Below, in pieces: positions 11,134 through 22,678 of a stretch of 64,000 nucleotides of DNA. The notes under the pieces were generated by a model, which had not been told where the DNA came from, did not search any database, and worked only from the letters and a program-made list of their open reading frames with translations. Each line of letters opens with the position of its first letter. Position 1 is the stretch's first letter. Position numbers and translations under genes: made by a program. The stretch covers positions 38,043,287 through 38,107,286 of the forward strand of contig NC_091121.1 of the NCBI RefSeq assembly GCF_040183065.1, given 5' to 3'. The stretch comes from Periplaneta americana (Eukaryota; Arthropoda; Insecta; Blattodea; Blattidae).

Positions 11134-12300
11134 GACATAGATATTTTATAAGGGATGAGGGGGACGAATCCCAGAAAAGTACGTATTTCATATGCTAGGA
11201 AGATGAGCTGACAACAAGATGAAAGTTTTTTTGGAAAATCATAAAACTTAATACGGGTTTAGCATTGTGTTTCAACTTTCAATAGAGGTAGACTAGGTCA
11301 ATGTCCTCATATCTCCATCTCTTTCTGAAGTGTTTGTGCAAAGATTTTCCCTACACTACCTGGTTTACAGTTAGAAAATAACAGTACTATTGTGCTTGTG
11401 TTTGAAAGTGCTGTCATTAGTAGTTTGTGTGTAATAAAATATTGAAAGTGTTACCGGACTTTTGATATGCCATGTATATTTCCATGACTGTTATGAGTAT
11501 TTCATGGCTTCTGTGCTTAAAGAAACTAACATAGTCCACTTTCTGAGAACAACGCCACATACTCCAATGTCCTGCGTGCCACAGTTTGGTGGCCACAGCA
11601 GTGTTCACGTGGTTTCTAGGCTGCCGTCACGGCATTCAAAATAATCGTGAATGAAATTTTAATTGCAATTTTACCACTGATGTGAACACAATATTGCGTT
11701 AGTTCATAGCAGAGAGGGCATTTGGGGGGGGGGACGCTTGAAACAGCATAACTTTCTATTGGATGGTTTTACCTGGTGGCCCATACAATTCAGCGCACCT
11801 ACCCCACTCTCTTCTCTTCACTCCCCATACGTCCCAAAAACACGTTATTGTCCATTCCAGTGTCGAAAAGAGAGTGCAATAACACATTGCAATGGTCTCC
11901 CTTCCCTTACCCCGTCTACAGCAGGCTGCGAGTTGCTTCAGACAATTTATAGTGGGCCTAACTCTCTCAGCTTTTAATAATCCTTTATTTCTCACTTTAA
12001 AATTTGTAGTGATTCAATTATTGGACCCCAACCTCAGTAACCAATGCAATGTTCTGAATACCTGCCTGCATGTTCGCACACTGAAAATTATCATCATTAG
12101 AACGCAGAGCAATTTGGTGCAAAAAATTTGGAAATGTGAAAAGAGAATTAAACATTCAAGATGAAAGCACGAATACGTTTACAATTAGGCTAAATTTTTC
12201 CAGCGTTACTGAGTACAAATCCCGTAGATCGGTATTTCGGAAAGGAAGCGGAGATCGAGATGCATTGCTACTTTTGCAGACCCTAAGAAAGACGTTCAGT
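11134..12300. other. Unassigned sequence
   Basis: Several open frames of 60-90 codons on both strands overlap one another and show no recognisable motif. A 10-12 G run sits near 11724. Nothing supportable was found. Confidence 0.4.
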
Positions 12301-12301
12301 T

Positions 12302-12302
12302 A

Positions 12303-12366
<64 letters not shown>
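12302..12366 (+). repeat. (ATT)n microsatellite
   Basis: About 20 ATT units directly abutting the 5' break of the LINE B fragment that follows. Confidence 0.95.
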
Positions 12367-12376
12367 TTACATATGG

Positions 12377-13312
12377 CAGGGTGATGCACTGTCACCTCTT
12401 CTTTTTAACTTCGCTCTAGAATATGCCATTAGGAAAGTTCAGGATAACAGACAGAGTTTGGAATTGAACGGGTTACATCAGTTTCTTGTCTATGCGGATG
12501 ATGTGAATATGTTAAGAGAAAATCCATAAACGATTAGGGAAAACACGGAAATTCTACTTGAAGCAAGTAAAGCGATAGGGTTGGAAGTAAATCCCGAAAA
12601 GACTAAGTATATGATAATGTCTCGTGACCAGAATATTGTACGAAATGGAACTATAAAAATTGGAGATTTATCCTTCGAAGAGGAGGAAAAATTCAAATAT
12701 CTTGGAGCAACAGTAATAAATATAAATGACAATCGGGAGGAAATTAAACATAGAATAAATATGGGAAATGCCTGTTATTATACGGTTCAGAAGCTTTTAT
12801 CCTCCAGTCTGCTGTCAAAAAATCTGAAAGTTAGAATTTATAAAACAGTTATATTATCGGTTGTTTTGTATGGTTGTGAAACTTGGACTCTCACTTTGAG
12901 AAAGGACCAGAGATTGAGGGTATTTGAGAATAAGGTTCTTAGGAAAATATTTGGGGCTAAGAGGGATGAAGTTACAGAAGACTGGAGAAAGTTACACAAC
13001 GCAGAGCTGCACGAGTTGTATTCTTCACCTGACATAATTAGGAACATTAAATCCAGACGTTTGAGATGGGCAGGGCATGTAGCACGTATGAGCGAATCCA
13101 GAAATGCATATAGAGTGTTAGTTGGGAGGCCGGCGGGAAAAAGACCTTTGGGGAGGTCGAGACGTAGATGGGAGGATAATATTAAAATGGTTTTGAGGGA
13201 GGTGGGATATGATGATAGAGACTGGATTAATCTTGCTCAGGATAGGGACCAATGGCGGGCTTTTGTGAAGGCGGCAATGAACCTCCGGGTTCCTTAAAAG
13301 CCAGTAAGTAAA
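12377..13312 (+). pseudogene. LINE family B (RTE-like), 5'-truncated
   Basis: The frame begins [20 protein letters not shown] at 12377, runs through the catalytic [10 protein letters not shown] box near 12490, hits one in-frame TAA at 12527-12529 (the other copies have CAA, Gln, here), then stays open for 238 codons to 13297. The C-terminal part shows [44 protein letters not shown] and a final AAMNLRVP. The 3' end is CCTTAAAAGCCAGTAAGTAA. The endonuclease and fingers of the RT are missing. One point stop breaks an otherwise good frame. Confidence 0.85.
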
Positions 13313-13354
13313 CCACCACCACCACTATTACTATATTACTGTTATCGGAAAAAA

Positions 13355-13970
13355 AATAAAGAAGGTAAATTTGCGAATTCGAAATGAGGCAGTGGAACAA
13401 GTGGACAGCTTCAAATATTTGGAGAGTACTATAAGCAATAACATGAGCTGTTGACAGGAAACCAAAAGGAGGACAGTAATGGTGAAGGAATCTTTTATCA
13501 GAAGAAGGAACATCTTCTGCGGACCTCTGGACAAAGAATTAAGGTAGAGACTAGTGAAGTGCTTTGTGTGGAGTGTGGCACTATGTGGTGCGTAAACATG
13601 GATATTACGACAAAGTGAAGCATTTAAAATGTGGATATGGAGAAGAATGGAGCGTGTGAAATAGGCCGACAGAATAAGAAATGAAGTTTTGCTAGAAAGA
13701 GTGGGTGAAGAAAGAAAAATGCTGAAAAGATCAAGGAAAGAAAAATAAATTGGCTGGGTCACTGGCTGAGAGGAAACTATCTACTGAATTAGAGCTGAAA
13801 AGAATGGTAAACGGGAGAAAAGTTCGGGGCAGAAGAACATAGCAGATAAGAGACAACATTAAGATAAATGGATTGTATACGGAGACTAAGAGGAAGGCAG
13901 AAAATTGGGAAGATTGGAAAATCCTGGGTTTGCAGTGAAAGACCTGTCCTTGGGCAAAACACTATGAATG
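13355..13970 (+). pseudogene. LINE family F 3' fragment
   Basis: Broken frames give VEQVDSFKYLESTISNN, RRRNIFCGPLDKELR, RLVKCFVWSVAL, FKMWIWRRMERVK, NEVLLERVGEERKML and a terminal AVKDLSLGKTL just before a TATGAATGAATGAATT tail. That order is the C-terminal RT and 3' end of an endonuclease-RT LINE distinct from families A and B. Multiple stops and at least two frameshifts. Confidence 0.75.
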
Positions 13971-13989
13971 AATGAATTAGTACCATTTT

Positions 13990-14006
13990 ATTACTCTTGA
14001 TTACTA

Positions 14007-14052
<46 letters not shown>

Positions 14053-14460
14053 TACTTGTTATCCAATTACTGAAACCCTATTACACCCGAAAGCATATTA
14101 GATTAAATGTTTACAATCATCATACAAAATTTCTTTTGTATCTCTGAAACTATGCTATATTTTTAAAAGGTTTATTTATTTAATTATTTATTTACTCATT
14201 TACTTATTTATTTATTTACTCGTTTACTTATTTATTTATTTACTCATTTATTTATTTATTTATTCATTTATTTTATTTTATTGCTAGTAAGTCTGAAATG
14301 AATACAAGTTAATACAATGTAAGATAAACTAACCCACTCTGAATGAGTAAGACTCGTGCTCAGGAGTGGATTCGAATACAGACAAAAATAAAATTAAAAT
14401 TGAGAATGAATCTAGATTAAAAAAGTGTTTAATATGTTTAAAACCAAACTATAAATCCAT
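13990..14460. repeat. (ATT)n and (TTTA/TTAC)n simple repeats
   Basis: ATT run at about 14010-14050 and a degenerate TTTA/TTAC run at 14166-14283, with non-coding AT-rich sequence between and after. Confidence 0.85.
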
Positions 14461-14504
14461 TACATTTTTTTTTTATGTTTTATAAATTTGGAGAGGATTC
14501 GTGG

Positions 14505-14990
14505 TTAAAATAATATATTAGAATAAAATTTGTTTAATAATCTGGGACCTTGACTCATGCTATGATAAAAACCTGCATTGGTTTTACATTTAGGTTCAGA
14601 TAAACGCAGAGAATTCATATTTTTAGTTCTATATTTATGTATATACTTTTCAAAGTTATTCCGATTTTTGTGAAAATATTTTAATAGAATAAAATAATAA
14701 ATTTGTTTGATGTCGAAAACTTTGAAAGGTTTAAACAACAATTCAGTTGAGTAATCTTTCTTCTTTTTTAAACAAATTTTTAATACTTTTTTCTGTAGTA
14801 AAATTAATGTATAAAGGTTGGATTTATAAGTTCCACCCCAACGTATGATACCATACATAAATATAGATTGAAATAATGCTAAATAAATTATACGCAAACA
14901 TTTAATTGACAAAATGTTTCTTAGAACAGCAAAGTAATACAATGTTTTACGTAATTTATTACAAATATAATGAATTTTTTTTTGTTCCAA
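14505..14990 (-). pseudogene. CR1/Jockey-like LINE, C-terminal RT fragment
   Basis: An open minus-strand frame of 161 codons. RIIYLALFQSIFMYGIIRWG followed by LQKKVLKICL is the post-palm thumb region of CR1/Jockey-type RTs. The YxDD box is absent because the element is truncated upstream. Lys/Ile/Tyr-rich and different from families A, B and E. It ends in an AT-rich trailer to about 14440. Confidence 0.65.
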
Positions 14991-14999
14991 ATAGCCATA

Positions 15000-16045
15000 T
15001 TTTCTCTACCTAGCATTTCACAAAAACCTTTTGAGCTACCCTATATGTAGAGATGTGTTAATTACGAATTTATGTTTCCCGCTTATTGGTAATGCAATTC
15101 TACTTTACTTAAAATGTTTTAAAATGGATTTCAACTTCCAAGTTCGTCATTACTGGTAAGCAGAACTTACGAAGTTAGTAACGATTTGAAATTTAATAGA
15201 TTTATGGGGATATCTATACTTTAAACTGACACAAAAGCTTGTACAGACATTGTCAGAATCTCGATTTATCTTTCTACTTGGTTGAATGACCTTTCTCAAA
15301 CCGCACAGAGTTGTCACACGTCGAGAGATCCAAACTTTGTGGCAGCCACTCGATGGAAGAGGCTAGTGCTCCTATCCAAACCACTTCAACAGTCTCTGAG
15401 GACCATTGAGGCTCCAGTTACACACAGAAGCCGCCGACAGGGTTTCAGGTCTGGATCACATGCCTTCCACGTCGGGACACGATAAACCGAGTTAACTCCA
15501 GTGCTTTGTCAAATCTTTTCCACTTCAAGTTTGTACATAGCTCCCCTCCCCTTATTATTATTATTATTCATAATCTACACAAACACCATAATAAAAATTG
15601 TAGATCAATCACAAGTAGACTGAATTTAGATACCTGTACTGTTTTATATTCCGATGACCAGGGGGTCTATTCGACTACTCTGACTAGTAACAAACTGACT
15701 ATGAAATCAGAGACAAGTGACAAGTTGTGTAGGTAAACTTGTTTCTTCTTATTTTTTTTAAAGCTCGTGTAGTGGTATCCCCAGCCCAAAATTAAAAAAA
15801 GGGTTGGGATAAGTCTGCCTTAAAAAAATAAATAAAATGAAAACATTCTTAATCTCCCAAAAGTACAATAAAGCATAATTACCAAAATAAGAACAATAAA
15901 TAAAAAAAAAATTTTATAATAATTATAACGAAAAATAGATTCTCTCGCTAAGATTATGAATTTGTGTATTGATAATTATCAATTGTGTATTGTCAAATTT
16001 TGACAAGTTTGAAAGGTATTTCGTCGGTTTACAAGGAAAACAAAT
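15000..16045. other. Unassigned sequence
   Basis: Short open frames at 15282-15485 and 15506-15736 have no recognisable domain. A-rich tracts occur around 15790-15910. No supportable feature. Confidence 0.4.
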
Positions 16046-16148
16046 TAATGCCCACGTGCATCAACGTCGGTTAGTGTAACCATCGGTTAAAATTGTCACC
16101 TAACCCTGATTAAGCATTTTTACGGTGGATCAACCTCGGTTACGATTT

Positions 16149-16375
16149 GTTAAATGTTATGTTTCATTTAACGACGCTCGCAACTGCAGAGGTTATATCA
16201 GCGTCGCCGGATGTGCCGGAATTTTGTCCCGCAGGAGTTCTTTTACAAACCAGTAAATGTACTGACATGAGCTTTCCCATTTAAGCACACTTAAATGCCA
16301 TCGACCTGGCCGGGATCGAACCCGCAACCTTGGGCATAGAAGACCAGCGCTATACCAACTTGCCAACCAGGTCGA
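16149..16375 (-). mobile_element. SINE D copy 2
   Basis: Same structure as copy 1: minus-strand tRNA-like head ending at 16375, B box, 3' stem-loop GACGCT (16173-16178 on plus) / AGCGTC (16200-16205). Flanked by CGGTTACGATTT (16137-16148) and CGGTTAAGATTT (16376-16387), an 11/12 TSD. It is inserted just inside the left end of the Harbinger element, so it is younger than it. Confidence 0.85.
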
Positions 16376-16457
16376 CGGTTAAGATTTAAATAGGAGGTTA
16401 AGCACAGTAATCTCTAACCGGCCATATTCGAACGATTAGTAGAGCAAGTAAAGGAAA

Positions 16458-16670
16458 ATGGCGGCCAGAGCCATAGTTGATTATTTCGAAGACTATTATT
16501 ATTGTACAGTACTTGAATTACTTGGATAGAGCGTGAGCGTGAAGGTTCTTTAGTGGAAAGAGAAAATTCTTACGAGAAATTGAGTGACAGAAAATTTCAG
16601 GAGAGATTTCGTTTATCAAAATAACACAAGAACAGTCATATTTCTCCTATGGATCGGCTGCTTATATTAC
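16458..16670 (+). pseudogene. HARBI1-like transposase N-terminus, frameshifted
   Basis: ATG 16458 opens MAARAIVDYFEDYYYCTVLE and stops at 16527-16529. A neighbouring frame from about 16523 reads ERENSYEKLSDRKFQERFRL then SK, and a third gives TRTVIFLLW. Together they match the N-terminal pattern of HARBI1 nucleases (R.N.(F/Y)...D..F..RFRLSK.TV.FLL). At least two frameshifts, and the DDE part is missing. Confidence 0.7.
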
Positions 16671-17608
16671 GATTCTATGTAACCACAGTCTAGTTTGTAC
16701 AGTCGCGAAGCTCAATACGTAGTAAATATGCAAACATTAGATAGTTGCTCGCCACTAGGATCGTTAATATCGCCTCATTACAGGCAATGTAAAATAGTAC
16801 CGTCACAGTCTATTGTTTCTAGCACTCTCAAAACTGAAGCTTCGTGACTGTATACAGTAGACTGTGATGTAACTGTTATTTTCTGTATTTTAAGAGGGAA
16901 TACTCGAATATCTCTTTCTCTGTGTCACTGGCTGAACAAAGAAAGGTTATGGATGGATCTTAGGATAATGCACAATTCCCTAGTGTAAATGGGGTCCAAA
17001 ATCGTACACACATTCCTACTAATCTACTGCATCCTTTTCCTTTATGGATATTCCATCTTTTTTATATAGTATATTTAAATCTAGTAATTAAGTCTATCGA
17101 TACTTCAACCTCACATTGTCATATATTCATTTTTGCATTCAATTTTACATTTTGTACGATTTTAACCTAACAGTACTGAAAAAAAAAAGAACTGCAACTC
17201 GCAAATATAACAGCGCCCAAAGCTAAACAAATGCAATGTGAAAATGTAGGACACGTTCATTTCGATATAGAACGTAGTGAGCACATCGTTTTTAGACGTT
17301 GACTATTATCTTTCCAGCGGCATGGATGTTTTTCTTTAGTCATTTTGTAGAAACAATGTACCAATCATAGACTTTACTCTGGTTAAATGAGGTGTCAGCT
17401 AGCCATGTTTTAGTAATCGGTGATTAAGAATGGTTCACAGAAATTACATTTTAACCACGGTTACTGTTTAACCGTCGGTTCATAATCTATGATTACTGCG
17501 TTTTTAACCGATGTTGATGCACTTCGCCATAAGTCAGAGATGTGGGACTGTAAGAAACAGCGCGCGAACGAACTTATTTTCTTTCGTGTGCTACCTGATG
17601 GCAGTATA

Positions 17609-18338
17609 CAGAGTGATTCAAAACCTCTGCGACAAACTCTGAGGGGTGATAGATCTAACAATAAGGAACTCTTTTTGTTAAACAACCGATGTCTTTTGAC
17701 GCGTCGTTTCGAAGTTAGCGTTGAAAATGTTTTTGCGCGGGCGTACGTCAATGTAAGCGAATGTGTGCACCCTTGTTTGTTTGTTCGTTGAGATGTTTGT
17801 AAGAGACGAGAAGGGTTGTTGTTATTTGTTTACGTTTAATGTTCAATACCTTTTCCTTTCAGTTCAGTGTAATCATCAATTGAAAATGGATATCTTCCAC
17901 CAATGCCCCGGGGACGAAGAGACCCATCGTCTCGAAGGCGCTGTTAAAGTTGAGCAAACATTATGTGGTGAGGGTATTTAAAAAACTGTTGTTGGTACAT
18001 GTGGAGAGCTCTTCTTCTACTTCCGCGAGCCTTCCCATAACACATTACATGTCGGCTAACTTGGGAAAAGTGTAGATATCCATTCTCAATTGAAAGGAAA
18101 GGTATTAAATATTAAACATAAACGAACAACAACCCTTCTCGTCTCAACAAACAAACAAACAAACAAACAAACAGGTGTACACACACTCGCTTACATTGAC
18201 ATACGCCCGCGCAAAAACATTTTCAACGGTAACTTCGAAACGACGCGTCAAAGGACATAGGTTGTTTAACAAAAAGGATCCCTTATTGTTAGATCTATCA
18301 CACCTCAGTGTTTGTCGCAGAGGTTTTGAATCACACTG
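17609..18338. mobile_element. Long-arm foldback element, TA/TATA flanked
   Basis: Arms 17609-17897 and about 18076-18338 are inverted copies of each other (~265-290 bp, with indels) around a ~180-bp centre. Outer ends read CAGAGTGATTCAAAACCTCT and, inverted, CAGTGTGATTCAAAACCTCT. TATA lies on both sides (17605-17608, 18339-18342). Apparent open frames in the arms are mirror images and not genes. Probably a non-autonomous Tc1/mariner relative. Confidence 0.75.
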
Positions 18339-18342
18339 TATA

Positions 18343-19200
18343 TGCTGTATAAATAGGAGCGGCCAAGACAGGAGTAAACAAAATTAAATTATGAAATCGA
18401 GGTGCAATAACTCTTTATACTTTTGTTTGAACATTTTTAATAAATGCAATACAATTATTTCATACCAGAAAATGTTATATGTACGATTTTGAATAACTAA
18501 CAAAATATTCCTTGTACAGTACATTGCAATACAGATTGAATAACTGCGTTCACGTAGAACTATACGACTTCGAAACTGCTGAAGTATTACATCATTCTCG
18601 TCATAATAGCAATATTGTTATACGAAAGTAAGCCTCTTAAGATAAAATTTCGCCAGAATCTCTTCTTCGATTTTCGCCTCACACCAGTTTCATTATGTCT
18701 TGCAAAATGTTATTTAAAGAAGCAAATGTAAGCATAGGGCGCGAATAGCTTGGCCCTTAATGTTGACTTTGTTACGTTCATGAAAACCTACCGGTACGTA
18801 TGTGCTGCGTAAAATAGTAATAGATTAACTTTCGCTGAAAATTTACTAATCTCCGGACACAATTCAAAGTTTAAGGAATTGTAAAACTTACGGAAACTGA
18901 AGCAGTAATTAGGAGAAGGAGATACCGATTTAATAGCGAAGTGATATCTCCATATTTGTGTTACATGTTTTCGCGGGGATGTTCTGGCGACTTGGTTAGA
19001 ATTAGCTTCCCACTCAGATGTTTCGCTTCCTTTCGTCACTTGTCAGAATCGGACAGATTTATGGCCACCTTGTGCGGGGTTGCATAGACACTCGTTGAGG
19101 CGTAAAATCCTAAAGTTGGACTGGACCCGTGGGAAAGCTATTGCAAAGCTCGGATTTTCCAAAAGGACGGGTATTCTCGAAAGATCTACAAACTAATTTG
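18343..19200. other. Unassigned sequence
   Basis: No coding or repeat signal recognised; one 83-codon minus frame at 18788-19039 has no domain. Confidence 0.4.
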
Positions 19201-19201
19201 A

Positions 19202-20058
19202 TGTTGTGGGAAGTCCAAAGTCTAAATTTAGAGATGACATATTTCGCGCCCAATGAGAAGAGATCTTGGTTCAGCTTATGAGGTCACTTTGGACCAATAG
19301 AGAATAGATTTTAGGTCGGTTAAGTGACGTAGTTGTTAACCAATAGGATAGTTAGTTTTAGCGTAGGATAGGTTTTTATAAATAAGGGTGACGGGGAGCG
19401 GAAAAACTACTACTTCGTTTCGTGTCGACAGGACAACGACTACTTCTTTTCGTGTCGACGGCACGACATCTTTTTTCGTGTCGACGGCCCCACACATTGA
19501 GCTTTTTGGTGTCGGCGCCCAACTTAATAGTCTTTCTTCCGGCGAAGACTCGATAGATAGAACTCTGTCATCGGCGAGACTACTCGTCAACGTTTAGGAG
19601 CTTTGATCATAGTGTACTGGACAGAGTAATGAATTTATAGTATCGGATAGAGCTTATTCAGAGCTGCCATAGAGACGATACAGAAGTGCGACCAACGATT
19701 GAATTACAAGTCAGCCGGAAATACATACGCTAGGTTTTACCAAGTGAATACGACAATAAACTTATAGTTTTGGAGTTTACACTGCCTTTTATATAAGTAG
19801 CCGGCTTGGTATTATTCCCGACATCATCCTACACCACAACCGTACCTCGGCTACCCTGAGTGAATCTCACGCAACACCGAGCGTCGAAATAGGGTGGGCT
19901 GGCGCCCACTACTTAAAACCATAATAAATCTGCCTACCCTATTCGCGCTACTCGAAGGACGAGTGCTGACAGCCGCGGACCCGCAGGCTGATACGAGTGA
20001 GGGACATCAGCCGTACATCATCTCCAACGTGTGGTCACAATAACCATACCACCCTCAA
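19202..20058 (+). mobile_element. Probable gypsy-type LTR (single)
   Basis: Begins TGTTGTGGG and ends CTCA two bases before a strong primer-binding site. Promoter-like features are in order: CCAAT near 19340, TATAAATAAG at 19377-19386, three TTTCGTGTCGAC motifs at 19418, 19448 and 19474, and a polyadenylation signal AATAAA at 19755-19760. I did not find a second LTR or any gag/pol frame downstream, so this is a partial provirus or a decayed end. Exact limits are inferred from TG...CA and the PBS. Confidence 0.5.
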
Positions 20059-20059
20059 A

Positions 20060-20074
20060 TGGCGCCCAACGTGG
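20060..20074 (+). promoter_or_regulatory. tRNA-Lys-type primer-binding site
   Basis: TGGCGCCCAACGTGG matches the tRNA-Lys primer-binding site of gypsy-type elements. A shorter relative TGGCGCCCAC lies upstream at 19900-19909. Confidence 0.6.
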
Positions 20075-20075
20075 A

Positions 20076-20500
20076 ACCTCATTAACGACCTCTTCGCCCA
20101 CAAAACCCTTGTCAATATACGTACAGTACATCTCAGCAGTGCAGTATATGAAAGATCAATTAATTTTAGCTGCAACTCTGGATGCAAATTTCGTGAATTT
20201 GCGGAATGGGGAGACAAAAGAGCTCTAATTTGTGTTGAATTATTTCCATTTACCGTCTCTGAATAGGTACCGTACTTCGTTTCTAAATAATGCAACGATT
20301 TCCACATATTAAAGACAGTGCCTCTCCTCTTTAATCTATACATCGCTGCTCTACTTAATCTATCCATAGACAACCTTTGCATAGCTACTCCTATTTCGGT
20401 GCGTTCTAGCAGGAGAAGTAAGTTAACCCGCACACATAGCTATCCAGCCGCAGTGCGATTCAGCCCGTACGGGCTTGAATATGCACCGCTGCATTAAATA
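20076..20500 (-). other. Unassigned stretch with a 132-codon minus ORF
   Basis: The minus frame 20433 to 20035 is open for 132 codons and Leu/Arg-rich (LLLLLERTEIGVAMQRLSMD near its start). It runs into the primer-binding-site region and resembles no family I know. It may be chance, an antisense frame, or a host fragment. I see no promoter or splice evidence. Confidence 0.25.
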
Positions 20501-20506
20501 AAAATA

Positions 20507-21239
20507 CAGGGTGGGCAAAATAAAACTGGCCCGGAAAATCTGAGGATCCAAAAGTCCTGATTCCACTTCATTCAGAAACCACCGGCAGAACTCAACACGC
20601 GAAGGTTCGTCTGGACGCTTTAACGCATGCACAACAGAAAATTTGTAAGGATACAGATGCATGTCCTTTTTGATAATGTTTGGACACGACGTTCTCTTAA
20701 TTTCCACTTGCACAGAAAAAACGGCGTTGCGATTTCGTCGGACTTTGTTCCAGGCTTTCCTGCAGTCGAACAATGTTTTCTGGTGTTCGAACTCTTTTCG
20801 GATAGTTACGGTTTTTATTCGCTACGGAGCCCCTTTCACGTCATTTTGCCACTAAGTTTTGCATTGTAGCCTTTGCTGGAGGTTTTGCTAAAACACATCC
20901 AGTCTGAAACTTTTGCGCAAACAGTTCCGCACACCTTTTCCATGAATTGTGCTTCGCATAACGCTCGACAATGAACACCAGTTCTTTTTATCGTGAGCAC
21001 CATTTTGTGTTGCATTCAACTGCCCACTAAAAACGTCTGTTTCTCTCACTCATTCAAACGTAATGACACAGCGAAGCTCGGGACAGAGCATGCTGGAGAT
21101 GCGCATACCAGCAACCCATTGTTGTAACAAAATCACGGTTTCCTGCATTGTCAGGGTCATTTCCGCGTCAGTCTTATACATATAAATTCATATATTTCAT
21201 ATACATTTTCCGCGGGCTAGTTTTATTTTGTCCACCCCG
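20507..21239 (-). mobile_element. Mariner element with partial transposase
   Basis: TIRs CAGGGTGGGCAAAATAAAAC and, inverted, CGGGGTGGACAAAATAAAAC, flanked by TA (20505-20506, 21240-21241). The minus strand starts MVLTIKRTGVH near 21005 with a broken helix-turn-helix part, then KKDMHLYPYKFSVVHALKRP and SRVEFCRWFLNEV (about 20520-20670). Those are the linker and start of the catalytic domain of Mos1-type transposases. It stops before the first catalytic Asp, so most of the DDD triad is missing. Confidence 0.8.
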
Positions 21240-21315
21240 TATATAGCTACTTCTGAGAAAAAGGCGTGTATAATGTACATAATGTATGTAGCCTATATAA
21301 ACTTAGAATTCAACA

Positions 21316-21780
21316 TCATCATCATCATCATCATCATCTTCCTAACAAGTATTAGACCAAGTGGCCTGTTACGGTCTCAAACTAGAATTTTCAGTCCATC
21401 TCTTCTTTGGACGGCCTAGAGATCTTTTGCCATATGGATGGTAATGAAACAGTGCTTTTGGAATTCTGCATCGATTCATTCATTCGAGATGACCTTTCCA
21501 CTGAAGTTGATATTTGCTGATGAACTGTATAATGGGTTCTATTTGAAGTTCTTGCATTATGTCCTCATTCTTTTTATGATCCCAGCGAGTATATCCGGCT
21601 GTTGCTCTCATAAACCTCATCTCACATGCTGTTATTCTACTGACATCTTTATTCTTCACAGTCCACGCTTCACTACCATAGCTTAATACTGGCTGTGCTA
21701 AGGTTTTATACAAGCCTATTCTTGTGTGTCTTTGTACTAGTGAAGGTTTCATGATTTTATTAATGATCCCAATTGTTTTA
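21316..21780 (-). pseudogene. LINE family C, C-terminal RT fragment
   Basis: The minus frame gives IGLYKTLAQPVLSYGSEAWT, RITACEMRFMRATAGYTRWD and HKKNEDIMQELQIEPIIQ, a C-terminal RT signature of an endonuclease-RT LINE also seen at 61895-62078. The 3' end degenerates and finishes in a (CAT)n tract (plus strand about 21316-21338). Its 5' side is cut by the LINE B insertion at 21795. Confidence 0.75.
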
Positions 21781-21794
21781 TTATATTGAAAATA

Positions 21795-22300
21795 CTTACT
21801 TACTTACAAATGACTTTTAAGGAACCCGAAGGTTCATTGCCGCCCTCACATAAGCCCGCCATCGGTCCCTATCCTGTGCAAGATTAATCCAGTCTCTATC
21901 ATCATACCCCACCTCCCTCAAATCCATTTTAATATTATCCTCCCATCTACGTCTCGGCCTCCCTAAAGGTATTTTTTCCTCCGGTCTCCCAACTAACACT
22001 CTATATGCATTTCTGGATTCGCCCATACGTGCTACATGCCCTGCCCATCTCAAACGTCTGGATTTTAAGTTCCTAATTATGTCACGTGAAGAATACAATG
22101 CGTGCAGTTCTGTGTTGTGTAACTTTCTCCATTCTCCTGTAACTTCATCCCTCTTAGCCCCAAATATTTTCCTAAGCATCTTATTCTCAAACACCCTTAA
22201 CCTATGTTCCTCTCTCAGAGTGAGAGTCCAAGTTTCAAAACCATACAGAAGAACCGATAATATAACTGTTTTATAAAATCTAACTTTCTGATTATTGACT
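21795..22300 (-). pseudogene. LINE family B, 5'-truncated, 14-bp TSD
   Basis: The minus frame is open for 177 codons from KVRFYKTVILSVLLYGFETW through [16 protein letters not shown] and RRLRWAGHVARMGESRN to AAMNLRVP. A (GTAA)n tail is on the left. Flanked by perfect TTATATTGAAAATA duplications (21781-21794 and 22301-22314). The C-terminal frame is intact, so insertion is fairly recent, but RT and endonuclease were never copied in (5' truncation). Confidence 0.85.
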
Positions 22301-22379
22301 TTATATTGAAAATATATAGAATATATATAGAATTGAAAAATTAAATACACTTAATAAAAATAATATTTTGAGAATTCAG

Positions 22380-22678
22380 GGCGGCCGGGTAGCTCAGTTG
22401 GTAGAGCAGCTGGCTACGGACTGGAGGCTCCGGGGTTCGATCCCAGGTGGTGACAGGATTTTTTTCTCGTTGCCAAACTTTCAGAATGGCCCCGAGGTTC
22501 ACTCAGCCTCCTGTAAAATTGAGTACCGGGTCTTTCCCGGGGGTAAAAGGCGGTCAGAGCGTGGTGACGACCACACCACCTCATTCTAGTGCCGAGGTCA
22601 TGGAAAGCATGGGGCTCTACCTCCATGCCCCCCAAGTGTCTTCATGGCATGTTACGGGGATACCTTTACCTTAACCTT
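22380..22678 (+). mobile_element. SINE R, tRNA-Arg-like head, 19-bp perfect TSD
   Basis: Head GGGTAGCTCAGTTGGTAGAG (A box) and GGTTCGATCCC (B box). The anticodon loop position reads CTACGGA, giving ACG, so it is Arg-like. A GC-rich body follows and an ACCTTTACCTTAACCTT tail replaces poly-A. The perfect duplication TAATATTTTGAGAATTCAG is at 22361-22379 and 22679-22697. It lacks the 3' stem-loop found in SINEs A, B and D. Confidence 0.9.

Larger units (their letters stand above)
16049..17529 (+). mobile_element. PIF/Harbinger element, internally decayed
   Basis: Imperfect 25-bp TIRs share GTGCATCAACRTCGGTTA, with TAA on both sides (16046-16048 and 17530-17532), the 3-bp target typical of PIF/Harbinger. 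The interior contains a transposase N-terminal remnant (16458-16670) and a SINE D insertion at the left end. At 1481 bp it is too short for intact transposase plus the Myb-like partner gene, and I see no second gene. Confidence 0.75.

Noticed and set aside
17461..18387. Mirror-image open frames around 17.5 and 18.2 kb
   Set aside because: They are the arms of the foldback element.
20423..20773. Possible host gene on the minus strand
   Set aside because: The HLYPYK...SRVEFCRWFL blocks and TIRs with TA flanks identify it as mariner.
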